In this document: in pieces, positions 14,958-21,680 of the stretch
Layout: every line of letters starts with the position of its first letter
How positions within the stretch are numbered: the first letter of the stretch is position 1
Assembly: GCA_905234205.1 (NCBI GenBank)
Contig: CAJOGG010000008.1
Coordinates: 1-21,682 of the forward strand
DNA length: 21,682 nucleotides
From: an uncultured Synergistales bacterium
GTDB taxonomy: Bacteria; Synergistota; Synergistia; Synergistales; Aminobacteriaceae
Direction of reading: 5' to 3'
Translations under genes and position numbers: made by a program
Notes under the pieces: model-generated
Told to the model about the DNA's origin: nothing
Databases searched by the model: none
The model's input: the letters and a program-made list of their open reading frames with translations, nothing else

Positions 14958-14966
14958 TGCTATAAT
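14958..14966 (+). promoter_or_regulatory. Extended -10 promoter of the cheV operon
   Basis: Plus-strand TGCTATAAT is a perfect extended -10 with no good -35. It lies about 40 bases before the cheV ATG, and AGGGAGG lies between them (about 14 bases before the ATG, a slightly long spacing). It is divergent from the zinc-locus promoter about 30 bases away. Confidence 0.6.
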
Positions 14967-15005
14967 CTAATCGTTCAATTAAAAAGGGAGGCAGAAAATT
15001 TTGCT

Positions 15006-15917
15006 ATGGAAGAGAAAAGGAATGTAGAAGCAGCTAGTCGTAAATGGGAGGTTGTAGTTTTCACATTAGGGATCGAAGCATTTGCTATAAACGTTAATAA
15101 GACGCGTGAAATTTTACGTTGGACAGGTTGCCGGCCAATTCCTACCAAGACGCCTGCCTTTGTTGGTATAACTACGTTACGAGACGAGTTGTTACCGCTG
15201 ATAGACTTGCGAATATTTTTGGGGATTCATTCGTCAGTCCCAATGGAACAAACTAAGGTTATGATAGTTGAGTTCAATGACATAAAGCTAGGATTTCTTG
15301 TTGACAAGGTGGAACGAATCAGACAAGTTAACGCTGAGGACTTGGACTCTTCAAAGATGCGTGGAGTTTCATTAAAATGGGTGCTGTACATAATAAAACG
15401 AGACGAAAGAAATATTTTGCTACTTGATTACGAGGCTATCATTCAGGAGACTGCGCCAGCCGTAGCTGAACACATGTTTGACCAGGGCAAATTAAGCACA
15501 TACCAAAAACAACTTGGCCACGTTGAAGACTTCCATATACTTGTTGCTGATGACTCGCCGTTGTTGCGTCAACAAACTTGCGACGTGTTAAAGCAGTCTG
15601 GCTTCTCGAGTATCTACCCTGTTAAAGATGGCGTTGAGGCGAAAAAATTATTGTTGGATCAGGGAGAGAATTTCGACTTGCTTGTATCAGATATAGAGAT
15701 GCCGTTGCTTGACGGTGTGAGTCTTGTTGAAACGTTGCGCGGAGATTCGAGGACTGAAAATATGCCGGTTATATTGTTCTCATCGATAATGGTCAAGGAT
15801 TTGTTGGAGAGAGCTGAGTCCTTGAATATAACGCACGTATTGAAGCCTAATGTTTACGCACTTGTTGAAGCGGTTATGAAGATTTATCAGGAGTGTAAGA
15901 GAACGAGAAAGTACTAA
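15006..15917 (+). CDS. cheV: CheV-type chemotaxis coupling protein (CheW domain plus receiver)
   Basis: Cytoplasmic adaptor linking chemoreceptors to CheA, with a phosphorylatable receiver that aids adaptation. Residues about 12-155 form a CheW domain (WEVVVFTLGIEAFAINVNKT, RPIPTKTPAFVGITTLRDEL, LPLIDLRIFLGI). Residues about 175-300 form a receiver: acidic pair in LVADDSP, phosphoacceptor Asp229 in LLVSDIEMPLLDG, and Lys280 in HVLKPNV. The 303-residue length is normal for CheV. The receiver looks active because all key residues are present. No cheA, receptor or flagellar gene is in the window. The gene has its own extended -10 promoter and overlaps the next gene by one base (TAATG). Confidence 0.93.
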   Translation: MEEKRNVEAASRKWEVVVFTLGIEAFAINVNKTREILRWTGCRPIPTKTPAFVGITTLRDELLPLIDLRIFLGIHSSVPMEQTKVMIVEFNDIKLGFLVDKVERIRQVNAEDLDSSKMRGVSLKWVLYIIKRDERNILLLDYEAIIQETAPAVAEHMFDQGKLSTYQKQLGHVEDFHILVADDSPLLRQQTCDVLKQSGFSSIYPVKDGVEAKKLLLDQGENFDLLVSDIEMPLLDGVSLVETLRGDSRTENMPVILFSSIMVKDLLERAESLNITHVLKPNVYALVEAVMKIYQECKRTRKY

Positions 15918-16891
15918 TGAATTTTTGTACCCAAATTTTTCGCCACGTAAGAAATCTATTTTGCAAACGTATAGACGCAGAGAAGGATTATTTCACTCCT
16001 ATATTATCAATAGCGGAAGGAGCTTGTGAAGTCATAAAACAGAAGGGACTGGAAAATTTTTTGCTCAAAGAGTATGAAGCTGATGCTCGTTTTCTATCGT
16101 CCGCAAGATATTATGATGAAGCAAGTATCAGGAATGATATAGGCAGCGCATTATGCAGTATGTTGAGTTTTCTAGGATTATCGCCTGTTGTTAATTTTGT
16201 GGTTGAATGTGCGGAAGATTCAGAGGATAATTTGGCAGGACAATACAGCAGTGGTGCTTACAATAAGACGATTACGATAAAGTTTAGGAAGTACTATTCT
16301 CCAGTTAATATTTTGGCAATATTAAGTCACGAATGTACACACTATTTCATGGAACATCACAAACTTAACTGGAACGATACAGAACTTAACGAACAACGAA
16401 CAGATGTCATAGCAAACTTAATAGGTTTCAATGCAATTATGCGTAGAGGCTATAGGAGTGTAAACACGCCAGACGGATTTACACACAAGATAGGATATAT
16501 AACTAGTGAAGACTGCAATGACATTGGACAATTTCTTAAGCATCAAAGGAAAGTTATTAGTGACAAATTAGCGGCGGAAAAACTTATTTCAAACCTCAAA
16601 CAAGAGATTAAGAAAAATTTAGAGGCTGCAAAAAGTTTGTTACGGCTGCTTGATTATATTGACATTTCAGAGATTAACACTAACAGCGAGCAAGATATAT
16701 ACACGATACAGCAAATACTCTTAGAGAAAGAGTCACGCAACATTCAAGCTGAAATACAACACCATGAGGATAGATTGCTGGATAATATTAACACAGCACA
16801 ATTAACGCTGGAAAGTCAAGAAATAAATAAGCTGTGCATTAAGTTACTCTCATGGCTGAGTACACTGCAACAATACGGTAAATCACTTTAA
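15917..16891 (+). CDS. Putative HExxH metallopeptidase, cytoplasmic, with C-terminal coiled coil
   Basis: A 324-residue protein that I do not recognise by family. A zinc-peptidase signature is visible: HECTH at 138-142, with E159 and D163 in NEQRTDVIANLIGF downstream, resembling the E-xxx-D third-ligand helix of gluzincins. Preceding SPVNILAILS is a strand/helix typical just before such motifs. No signal peptide or membrane segment is seen. Residues from about 205 to the end are rich in Lys, Glu, Gln and Leu and look helical, probably a coiled coil. Translation is coupled to cheV through TAATG, so the two are expressed together. A regulatory protease acting on chemotaxis components is a guess from context. 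Its 3' end overlaps the convergent pseudopilin gene by nine bases. Confidence 0.75.
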   Translation: MNFCTQIFRHVRNLFCKRIDAEKDYFTPILSIAEGACEVIKQKGLENFLLKEYEADARFLSSARYYDEASIRNDIGSALCSMLSFLGLSPVVNFVVECAEDSEDNLAGQYSSGAYNKTITIKFRKYYSPVNILAILSHECTHYFMEHHKLNWNDTELNEQRTDVIANLIGFNAIMRRGYRSVNTPDGFTHKIGYITSEDCNDIGQFLKHQRKVISDKLAAEKLISNLKQEIKKNLEAAKSLLRLLDYIDISEINTNSEQDIYTIQQILLEKESRNIQAEIQHHEDRLLDNINTAQLTLESQEINKLCIKLLSWLSTLQQYGKSL

Positions 16892-17176
16892 GGCGAAATC
16901 TAATGAAGTTGTGCTGTATATAGCTCGTAATGTGCTGTTATCGATAGCTTCAAAGCTCACTCCGTCTAGTGAGACAGGCTCCGGGAATTTATCGAAGCTA
17001 TAATAATATGCCGTAGCTTTTGGAATTTGTGCCAGTATCCTGTCACGTGTCTTGATTCTTGCTACATTTGTTGTCTGGTTGGCTATAAAGTCGCTAACTC
17101 CCCCTAAGATTATCCCGAACACTAACAAGGCCATCAATATTTCTGCTAACGTTTCGCCCTTTCTCCGCTTCCCCAT
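16883..17176 (-). CDS. Type IV pilin-like (pseudopilin) protein
   Basis: A 97-residue protein beginning GKRRKG followed by ETLAEILMALLVFGIILGGV: a short basic leader, the Gly before the prepilin peptidase site, and a hydrophobic helix with Glu at mature position +5. Position +1 is Glu instead of the usual Phe/Met. The rest is short, with no Cys pair, so it is the size of a minor pseudopilin. The start has GGAGG nine bases upstream, formed by the last codons of prmC, and the gene begins three bases after the prmC stop, so it is the last gene of the thyX-prmC operon. It may work with the secretin encoded at 4114-5772, though they are 11 kb apart. Confidence 0.75.
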   Translation of the reverse strand: MGKRRKGETLAEILMALLVFGIILGGVSDFIANQTTNVARIKTRDRILAQIPKATAYYYSFDKFPEPVSLDGVSFEAIDNSTLRAIYSTTSLDFALK

Positions 17177-17179
17177 GAA

Positions 17180-17992
17180 TTACCGCCTCCGTTGTAAGAT
17201 TAAGCACCTTGGAAAATTTCCCGCGTCATAAACTTCATCAATGAATTCAAAGTTTCCATAAAGATTCTTCAGCGCGTTCGCTTGGTTAATATTTCCCATT
17301 TCCAGAATTATATACCCGTCATGTTTCAAGAACTTGGCCGCGTTAGCTAATATATGCCTGTAAAAATCCATACCATTTTCTCCACCGTCAAGTGCTGAAT
17401 GCGGCTCGTAGTCCCTGACAGTTTTATCAAGGTTAGAAATTTCGCGTGAGGGAATATAAGGTGGATTGCTGATTATTAATTCTAGTTCATCGGGGAAAAA
17501 GTTGAGCCTTGAGCGTTCGTGTACGTTGTAGCGTTCGAGGTTCTTGCGAGCAAATTTCAAAGCGTCGTAACTGTTCTCAATAATGTAAGCAAATGATTTA
17601 GGGAACTCCAGCAATATTGTTATCGCTATGCAGCCTGAACCTGTCCCCCAATCCACAAAGCTGAACTCTTCATCACGAGCAAAATATTTCTTCACGGCCT
17701 CTATTAAAGTTTCCGTGTCATGCCTTGGAATTAATACGCCTGGTCCAACGTAAAAATCTCGTCCGTAAAAGTCAGCATAACCCATAATATATTGCAGAGG
17801 TTCGCCAGCCTCACGCCTTGAGAGTAAAGCGTCAATCTTAGCTTGTTCATCGGGTGTGAAAGTTTTTCGCGCTAAAATATTCGTCGTACTTACTCCCAAA
17901 GCATGAGACATTAACCACAAAGTTTCTTGATTCAATTTAGCCTTCAAGATTCTGTAATTTCTGAGTTTGTTCAGCCAACAACATTGCGTCAA
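17180..17992 (-). CDS. prmC: Peptide chain release factor glutamine methyltransferase
   Basis: Methylates the Gln of the GGQ motif in release factors, using S-adenosylmethionine. The core has GEPLQYIMGYADFYG, VGPGVLIPRHDTETL, the SAM-binding loop DWGTGSGCIA, and the catalytic ISNPPYIP with the following EPHSALDGGENGMDFYRHIL, all typical of PrmC/HemK. It lies directly after its substrate gene prfA. The start is uncertain: the longest frame opens at TTG 17992, overlapping prfA by 56 bases, and the extra residues (YRILKAKLNQETLWLMSHAL) resemble the family's N-terminal helices. TTG codons at 17944 or 17932 would give shorter forms, the latter with GAAGG upstream. Relative to family length (about 280-290) the N-terminus is a little short. 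Confidence 0.93.
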   Translation of the reverse strand: MTQCCWLNKLRNYRILKAKLNQETLWLMSHALGVSTTNILARKTFTPDEQAKIDALLSRREAGEPLQYIMGYADFYGRDFYVGPGVLIPRHDTETLIEAVKKYFARDEEFSFVDWGTGSGCIAITILLEFPKSFAYIIENSYDALKFARKNLERYNVHERSRLNFFPDELELIISNPPYIPSREISNLDKTVRDYEPHSALDGGENGMDFYRHILANAAKFLKHDGYIILEMGNINQANALKNLYGNFEFIDEVYDAGNFPRCLILQRRR

Positions 17993-19016
17993 TCATTTCG
18001 TACAAATCACCGTCAAGATAAGCTTCCAACTTATACAGTGTCAAGTTAATTCTGTGGTCAGTTATACGATTTTGCGGGAAATTATACGTCCTGATTCGCT
18101 CTGAACGATCCCCGGAACCTATCATGCCTCTACGTTCTGACGCTTGCTCGGAGTTTTGTTTTTGTTGCTCTAAATCGTACAGCTTCGTCTTCAAGTATGA
18201 CATTGCCCGCGCTCTGTTCTTAATCTGGCTTCGTTCGTCCTGACAAGTTACTACGATTCCTGTTGGCAAGTGCGTAATTCTAACGGCTGAATCCGTCATG
18301 TTTACATGCTGACCACCTGCACCGCTTGAGCGATAAGTATCAATCTTCAAATCTTCGGGCTTGATATCAACTTCAACATCATCAGCTTCAGGCAAAACCG
18401 CCACAGTAGCTGCACTAGTGTGAATCCTTCCGCTTGCTTCGGTAACTGGTACACGTTGAACTCTATGAACGCCGGACTCATATTTCATCTTGCTATAAGC
18501 TCCGTTGCTGTCGATTCGGAAAACGATTTCTTTATAGCCGCCTATTCCAGCAGTGTTAGTTGAACTATCGATAACTTCAATTTTCCAGCGTTGACGCTCA
18601 CAAAATCTCACGTACATTCTGAATAAATCAGCCGCAAATAAAGTAGCTTCGTCTCCTCCTGTGCCTGCTCTGATTTCTACAACAACGCTTTTCTCGTCAT
18701 TGGGATCTTGGGGCAATAATAACAACGTTAAATCATGCGTGAAATTTTCAATCTGTGGTTCTAACTCATTAAGCTCCTCACGTGCCAAAGCTTCTAACTC
18801 TGAATCACCGGACTTGATTAACTCTTTCGCTTCTGCTATTGACTTCAAAGCCGCCTGATATTCGCGATATTTCATTACAACAGGCTCTAATTGTGCGCGT
18901 TTTTTCCCGAGTACCTGCAACTCTTTCGGATTCGATGCTATTGCGGGATCAGCTAATTTTTCCCCAACCTCAATATATTCTTGCTCTATAGCTTGCAATT
19001 TCGGTTCTATGTTCAT
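17937..19016 (-). CDS. prfA: Peptide chain release factor 1
   Basis: Class I release factor reading UAA and UAG. The 359-residue protein shows the helical N-terminal domain, the anticodon-like tripeptide P-V-T in VQRVPVTEASGRIHTS, and the catalytic GGQ at 234-236 in RSSGAGGQHVNMTDSAVRI. The typical RSERIRTYNFPQNRITDHRI block is near the C-terminus. Length is normal. The ATG at 19016 overlaps the DUF1385 stop as ATGA, and its 3' end overlaps prmC. This is relevant to the two in-frame TAA codons in znuCB: an intact RF1 means they should act as stops. Confidence 0.96.
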   Translation of the reverse strand: MNIEPKLQAIEQEYIEVGEKLADPAIASNPKELQVLGKKRAQLEPVVMKYREYQAALKSIAEAKELIKSGDSELEALAREELNELEPQIENFTHDLTLLLLPQDPNDEKSVVVEIRAGTGGDEATLFAADLFRMYVRFCERQRWKIEVIDSSTNTAGIGGYKEIVFRIDSNGAYSKMKYESGVHRVQRVPVTEASGRIHTSAATVAVLPEADDVEVDIKPEDLKIDTYRSSGAGGQHVNMTDSAVRITHLPTGIVVTCQDERSQIKNRARAMSYLKTKLYDLEQQKQNSEQASERRGMIGSGDRSERIRTYNFPQNRITDHRINLTLYKLEAYLDGDLYEMIDAMLLAEQTQKLQNLEG

Positions 19017-19957
19017 GCGGTCAATAACCTTCCTTCTAATGCAGTATCAAGTGAGACTAGCGCAACTTCAGCCATTGTTATATCGGGCTCCCTTGTCGTT
19101 AAATATTGCAGCGTCAAAAACGGGGCTATTATGCACAGACCAACTTTCCCCGAATTTGAGGCAAGCTTGATAATTTCGTAGGATATTCCGATTACGAGTG
19201 GGATTAAAATTATTCGGGCTAAGACTTGTAACGCAAAACTCTCACCGGCTATAAGAGTCTTTACGGGCGAGAAAATTATTATGCTCACTATAACTGCAAT
19301 CAACAAAAACGATGTCCCACAACGTGGGTGAATGCGTGAATGCTTCATTATGTTTTCAGGTGTCATTTCCATTCCTGATTCGAAAGTGTTAATGGTCTTA
19401 TGTTCAGCTCCATGATAACGAAACACTTGCTGAATATCCGGCCATAAACCTATAATCGCTACGTAACCAATAAATATAACTGCACGCAAAACTCCCTCAA
19501 TGATATTCACGTACAGAGGCTCAGCAGCTAAACGACCAGCCAACCACAATGGCAACGCTATGAACAATCCTCCGACAGCAACAATCGCAAGCAACACGGC
19601 CAGTAAAATATCTTTGAACGTCAGTTTCTCTTCCTCTTCTTCAAGTGCAACTTCAGCAGAGCGTGACAAAGCTTTAAAGCCTACTGCCATCATCTCACAC
19701 ATAACTACGACACCGCGAATCAACGGCCATTTATACGGAGCTTTCTTTGTTCGTGAACTATTGGGCCAAGTCTCGTGAAATATATCTCCGCCCGGTCTAC
19801 GTACAGCCAGGCCCCAAAAATTTTTGCCCTTCATCAATACGCCTTCTATAACTGCTTGACCGCCCACAGGAATTTTCTTGAAGTCAGATTCTTGTTCAGC
19901 TTCCGACGCAAATAAATTCATGACGATCATAAGTAACAAATTCAATTTCTTAATCAA
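19013..19957 (-). CDS. DUF1385 family membrane protein
   Basis: A 314-residue protein of the DUF1385 (YqhQ-like) family, function unknown. The family opening GGQAVIEGVLMKG is at residues 32-44. The conserved FRYHGAEHKTINTFE block lies near residue 183, and HPRCGTSF follows. Four or more hydrophobic segments (around 117-140, 150-172, 208-228, 238-260) place it in the membrane. The start is the TTG at 19957: GGAGG sits nine bases before it, inside the last codons of thyX, and the overlap with thyX is eight bases. Its position before prfA-prmC matches the gene order in Firmicutes and relatives, where rpmE, DUF1385, prfA and prmC often cluster. Confidence 0.9.
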   Translation of the reverse strand: MIKKLNLLLMIVMNLFASEAEQESDFKKIPVGGQAVIEGVLMKGKNFWGLAVRRPGGDIFHETWPNSSRTKKAPYKWPLIRGVVVMCEMMAVGFKALSRSAEVALEEEEEKLTFKDILLAVLLAIVAVGGLFIALPLWLAGRLAAEPLYVNIIEGVLRAVIFIGYVAIIGLWPDIQQVFRYHGAEHKTINTFESGMEMTPENIMKHSRIHPRCGTSFLLIAVIVSIIIFSPVKTLIAGESFALQVLARIILIPLVIGISYEIIKLASNSGKVGLCIIAPFLTLQYLTTREPDITMAEVALVSLDTALEGRLLTA

Positions 19958-20639
19958 ACATTAACGCCTCCATATCTCTATAAGGATTTCCGCAGGTTCT
20001 TGCTTCGTTGCATTTCCCGAATATACAACTTGGCCCGGCCTTCTCAAATAACACTGGCGCTTTTTCCCGGCAAAGTATCAGCATTTTTCGCGCAAGTTCG
20101 TGAATCTCCCATTGAGCTCTTCTGCATAGCCTTAAGCTGAAAAAGTGATGAAGTTCCCGCGCGTTCATAGTCATAACCAGCCTGGTAGAATGTCCATGAG
20201 GCAATATAAATCTCGCGTCTTCCTTCTTTATTCCAAGCTCAACTAATTTAGCGTAAGTTTGTTGTGAAAGTTTCACGCTCTCTTGAAAGAGTTTCAGGGC
20301 TTCGGGATTATTCTGGATAGACGGGGGAATTATTACGGCTTCTGGATCAGGATTCATCTTTACATAACGCTGACTCTGTTGACTAAAGCTCGCTAATCTG
20401 TGCCGGACTAATTGATGAGACGCTACACGGCTTAAACCGTCAATCCCAAAAGTGAAGCTTACGTGCTCAAAAGTTGACATATGACCACTCTGGAATAAAT
20501 CAGCTATTAACTTGCGAGATAAATTCTGCTCTTCAGCCTGCAATAATTCACTAGCAGCTATATCCTTGTAACATATACGTGCAGCAGCAGCCACAACAGA
20601 ATCGGGTTCGGGAGTGTGTGCCAATAAAATTACGTTCAT
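19950..20639 (-). CDS. thyX: Flavin-dependent thymidylate synthase
   Basis: Makes dTMP from dUMP using FAD, NADPH and methylene-tetrahydrofolate. The 229-residue protein carries the ThyX signature RHRLASFSQQSQRY, with R79-H80-R81, S84, S89 and R91 in the expected pattern. The preceding HMSTFEHVSFTFGIDGLSRV and following MNARELHHFFSLRLCRRAQWEI blocks are characteristic. The start is ATG 20639; an in-frame extension upstream is antisense-like low-complexity sequence over the rpmE end and is rejected. The ATG lies six bases after the U-tract of the rpmE terminator and has no ribosome site, so expression probably depends on terminator readthrough or an unrecognised promoter. It overlaps the DUF1385 gene by eight bases. 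Confidence 0.94.
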   Translation of the reverse strand: MNVILLAHTPEPDSVVAAAARICYKDIAASELLQAEEQNLSRKLIADLFQSGHMSTFEHVSFTFGIDGLSRVASHQLVRHRLASFSQQSQRYVKMNPDPEAVIIPPSIQNNPEALKLFQESVKLSQQTYAKLVELGIKKEDARFILPHGHSTRLVMTMNARELHHFFSLRLCRRAQWEIHELARKMLILCREKAPVLFEKAGPSCIFGKCNEARTCGNPYRDMEALMFD

Positions 20640-20645
20640 GATAAC

Positions 20646-20672
20646 AAAAAGAGGGGCTTTTTCGGGCCCCCC
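20646..20672 (-). terminator. Intrinsic terminator after rpmE
   Basis: On the minus strand GGGGGGC pairs with GCCCCTC (one G-U), with an eight-base loop, followed by five Ts. It falls between rpmE and thyX, separating the ribosomal-protein genes from the thyX-DUF1385-prfA-prmC genes or attenuating transcription into them. Confidence 0.85.
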
Positions 20673-20688
20673 ACGGTTTGCGAATTTC

Positions 20689-20916
20689 TTATACTTCGGT
20701 CTTCTGTCCGTAGTTGATGCCCTGATACTTCTTCTGGAATTTCTCAAGGCGTCCGGCCTCGGTCAATACCCTACCCTTCTTGCCTGAATAAAACGGGTGA
20801 CAAGCTGAGCAGACTCCTACACGGATCTCCTTCATCGTTGAACGTGTCATGAAAGTGTTTCCGCAAGCACATGTAACTTTGCATTCCTGATAATCAGGGT
20901 GGATTCCTTTCTTCAT
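20689..20916 (-). CDS. rpmE: 50S ribosomal protein L31, zinc-binding form
   Basis: A 75-residue L31 of the zinc-containing (C+) type. Cys16 and Cys18 in TCACGNTF and Cys36 and Cys39 in [11 protein letters not shown] make up the usual metal site. The MKKGIHPDY start and the C-terminal EKFQKKYQG tail match the family. AAAGGA lies upstream, somewhat far from the ATG. It follows rpsO by 24 bases and is likely co-transcribed with it, ending at the terminator at 20646-20672. A zinc-requiring L31 in a genome whose visible zinc importer is interrupted is worth noting. Confidence 0.96.
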   Translation of the reverse strand: MKKGIHPDYQECKVTCACGNTFMTRSTMKEIRVGVCSACHPFYSGKKGRVLTEAGRLEKFQKKYQGINYGQKTEV

Positions 20917-20940
20917 TGTGTTAATGATTCCTTTCGTGAA

Positions 20941-21207
20941 TTAATGTCTCAACCCAAGACGCTCGATAAGTGAACGATACCTGTTGAAGTCCTTGTTCAT
21001 CAAGTAACGCAATAAACGTCTTCTGCTTCCTACCATTTTGAGAAGGCCACGGCGTGAATGAAAATCTTTCTTGTGAACTTTCAAGTGCTCTGTGAGCTCG
21101 CGAATACGCTCGGTCAAAATTGCAACCTGAACTTCCGGTGAACCTGTGTCATTCTCGTGAGTCTTGTACTCCGCAATGACTGCCTGTTTCTTGTCTTTCT
21201 GGATCAT
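20941..21207 (-). CDS. rpsO: 30S ribosomal protein S15
   Basis: Primary 16S rRNA-binding protein of the 30S platform, 88 residues, normal length. Family blocks: [38 protein letters not shown], and [19 protein letters not shown] near the C-terminus. The ATG has CGGAGG upstream at good spacing. In many bacteria S15 represses its own translation through a leader RNA; the leader here (21208 to about 21293) has internal direct repeats but no structure that I can assign. It is the first gene of rpsO-rpmE. Confidence 0.97.
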   Translation of the reverse strand: MIQKDKKQAVIAEYKTHENDTGSPEVQVAILTERIRELTEHLKVHKKDFHSRRGLLKMVGSRRRLLRYLMNKDFNRYRSLIERLGLRH

Positions 21208-21240
21208 GAATATACCTCCGTTACTTATGTACTACTTCAA

Positions 21241-21286
21241 AGCCAAGAGCAAAGCTAATCCAGTAAGCTAAACTCATAGCCAAGAG
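21241..21286. repeat. Two nested pairs of short direct repeats in the rpsO leader
   Basis: AGCCAAGAG occurs at 21241-21249 and 21278-21286, and AAGCTAA at 21252-21258 and 21265-21271, in the order A-B-B-A and all in the same orientation. They lie in the rpsO 5' leader, where S15 feedback sites are often found. They could equally be remnants of a small duplication. Confidence 0.5.
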
Positions 21287-21299
21287 TGTAAGCCCTGAT

Positions 21300-21308
21300 A
21301 TATTAACA
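21300..21308 (-). promoter_or_regulatory. Candidate promoter of rpsO-rpmE
   Basis: Minus-strand TGTTAATAT is an extended -10 with a four-of-six core and a weak -35. It would start transcription near 21293, about 85 bases before the rpsO ATG. It is back-to-back with the plus-strand promoter at 21336-21344. Confidence 0.35.
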
Positions 21309-21335
21309 CTATGTGAGAAATTTTGCACTATTTTA

Positions 21336-21344
21336 TGATAGAAT
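21336..21344 (+). promoter_or_regulatory. Extended -10 promoter of the small peptide/RNA unit
   Basis: Plus-strand TGATAGAAT fits an extended -10 (TGnTAnnnT); the -35 is poor. The expected start near 21351 coincides with the first strand of hairpin 1, giving a leader of about 82 bases before the small ORF. Confidence 0.5.
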
Positions 21345-21432
21345 ATTCGTAGGCGAGGCCGTTCTAGTTTCATCGGGACGGGGGATTTGCCAGGGTCATC
21401 CCTGAGTACTTGACAGGAAAGGGGGTGAGAGC

Positions 21433-21516
21433 ATGGAGAGAATAATAAAACTCGTCAAAGCCTTAGTAGACCTTGTACGAGCCATAGCGGATTTAATCCG
21501 AATTCTTAAAATGTAG
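21433..21516 (+). CDS. Small cationic amphipathic peptide, 27 residues
   Basis: ATG at 21433 opens a 27-codon ORF ending at TAG 21514-21516. It begins MERIIKLVKALVDLV and continues RAIADLIRILKM. The near-consensus Shine-Dalgarno AAAGGGGGTG is five to eight bases upstream. The peptide has a seven-residue repeat (KALVDLV, RAIADLI), no Gly or Pro, three acidic and six basic residues, and hydrophobic residues spaced to give one greasy helix face. This resembles membrane-acting peptides such as type I toxins (TisB-like) or phenol-soluble modulins in character, not in sequence. The ORF is flanked by complementary segments and closed by its own terminator. Whether it is translated is not shown. Confidence 0.55.
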   Translation: MERIIKLVKALVDLVRAIADLIRILKM

Positions 21517-21583
21517 TCTCACTTGGCGGGCATAAGTCCGGAGGTGGGACATCAACCCAAACTTCGGCAGCCCTTTATTTGTT

Positions 21584-21623
21584 AGAGTGTTCGTTTTCCT
21601 CGCTTAACGGCACTCTTTTTCTT
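21584..21623 (+). terminator. Intrinsic terminator of the small peptide/RNA unit
   Basis: AGAGTG (21584-21589) pairs with CACTCT (21611-21616), and the inner CGTT pairs with AACG around a ten-base loop. The stem is followed directly by TTTTTCTT. It is a strong hairpin with a U-tract, oriented for the plus strand. Confidence 0.85.
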
Positions 21624-21630
21624 ACACGTA

Positions 21631-21659
21631 ATTATACACCATTCACACCTGGACAACAA
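21631..21659 (-). promoter_or_regulatory. Candidate minus-strand promoter antisense to the small unit
   Basis: On the minus strand TTGTTG (21654-21659), a 17-base spacer and a perfect TATAAT (21631-21636). A transcript from near 21624 would run antisense through the small peptide/RNA unit and on toward rpsO. It may simply be a distal rpsO promoter. Confidence 0.4.
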
Positions 21660-21680
21660 AAAAGCGGAACCTCCACGCTC
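21658..21680 (-). terminator. Probable terminator of a gene beyond the right edge
   Basis: On the minus strand AGCG and CGCT enclose a nine-base segment that can pair partly, followed by six Ts. The stem is short, so the call is modest. It suggests that an upstream minus-strand gene ends just outside the window. Confidence 0.4.

Larger units (their letters stand above)
21351..21623 (+). ncRNA. Structured small transcript (candidate), containing a 27-codon ORF
   Basis: This stretch has no conventional gene but is a compact unit between a promoter and a terminator. Predicted elements by eye: hairpin 1, GGCGAG with TTTGCC and CCGTTC with GGACGG (21352-21391); hairpin 2, AGGG-TCAT-CCCT (21392-21403). 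Next comes a Shine-Dalgarno-like AAAGGGGGTG, then GTGAGA (21425-21430), complementary to TCTCAC (21517-21522) on the far side of the ORF. Hairpin 3 pairs CCGGAG with CTTCGG and TGGG with CCCA (21538-21567). The terminator follows at 21584-21623. The GTGAGA-TCTCAC pairing would bury the ribosome site. I do not match it to any known RNA family. Confidence 0.5.

Noticed and set aside
20640..20747. N-terminal extension of ThyX
   Set aside because: It covers the rpmE end and its terminator, is basic low-complexity sequence with no family match, and ThyX proteins start near MNVILL.
21214..21270. 18-codon minus-strand ORF (starts MSLAYWISFALG) ending just before the rpsO ribosome site
   Set aside because: Hydrophobic and suggestively placed, but no ribosome site precedes its ATG and the length is within chance. 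It may be worth revisiting if conserved.
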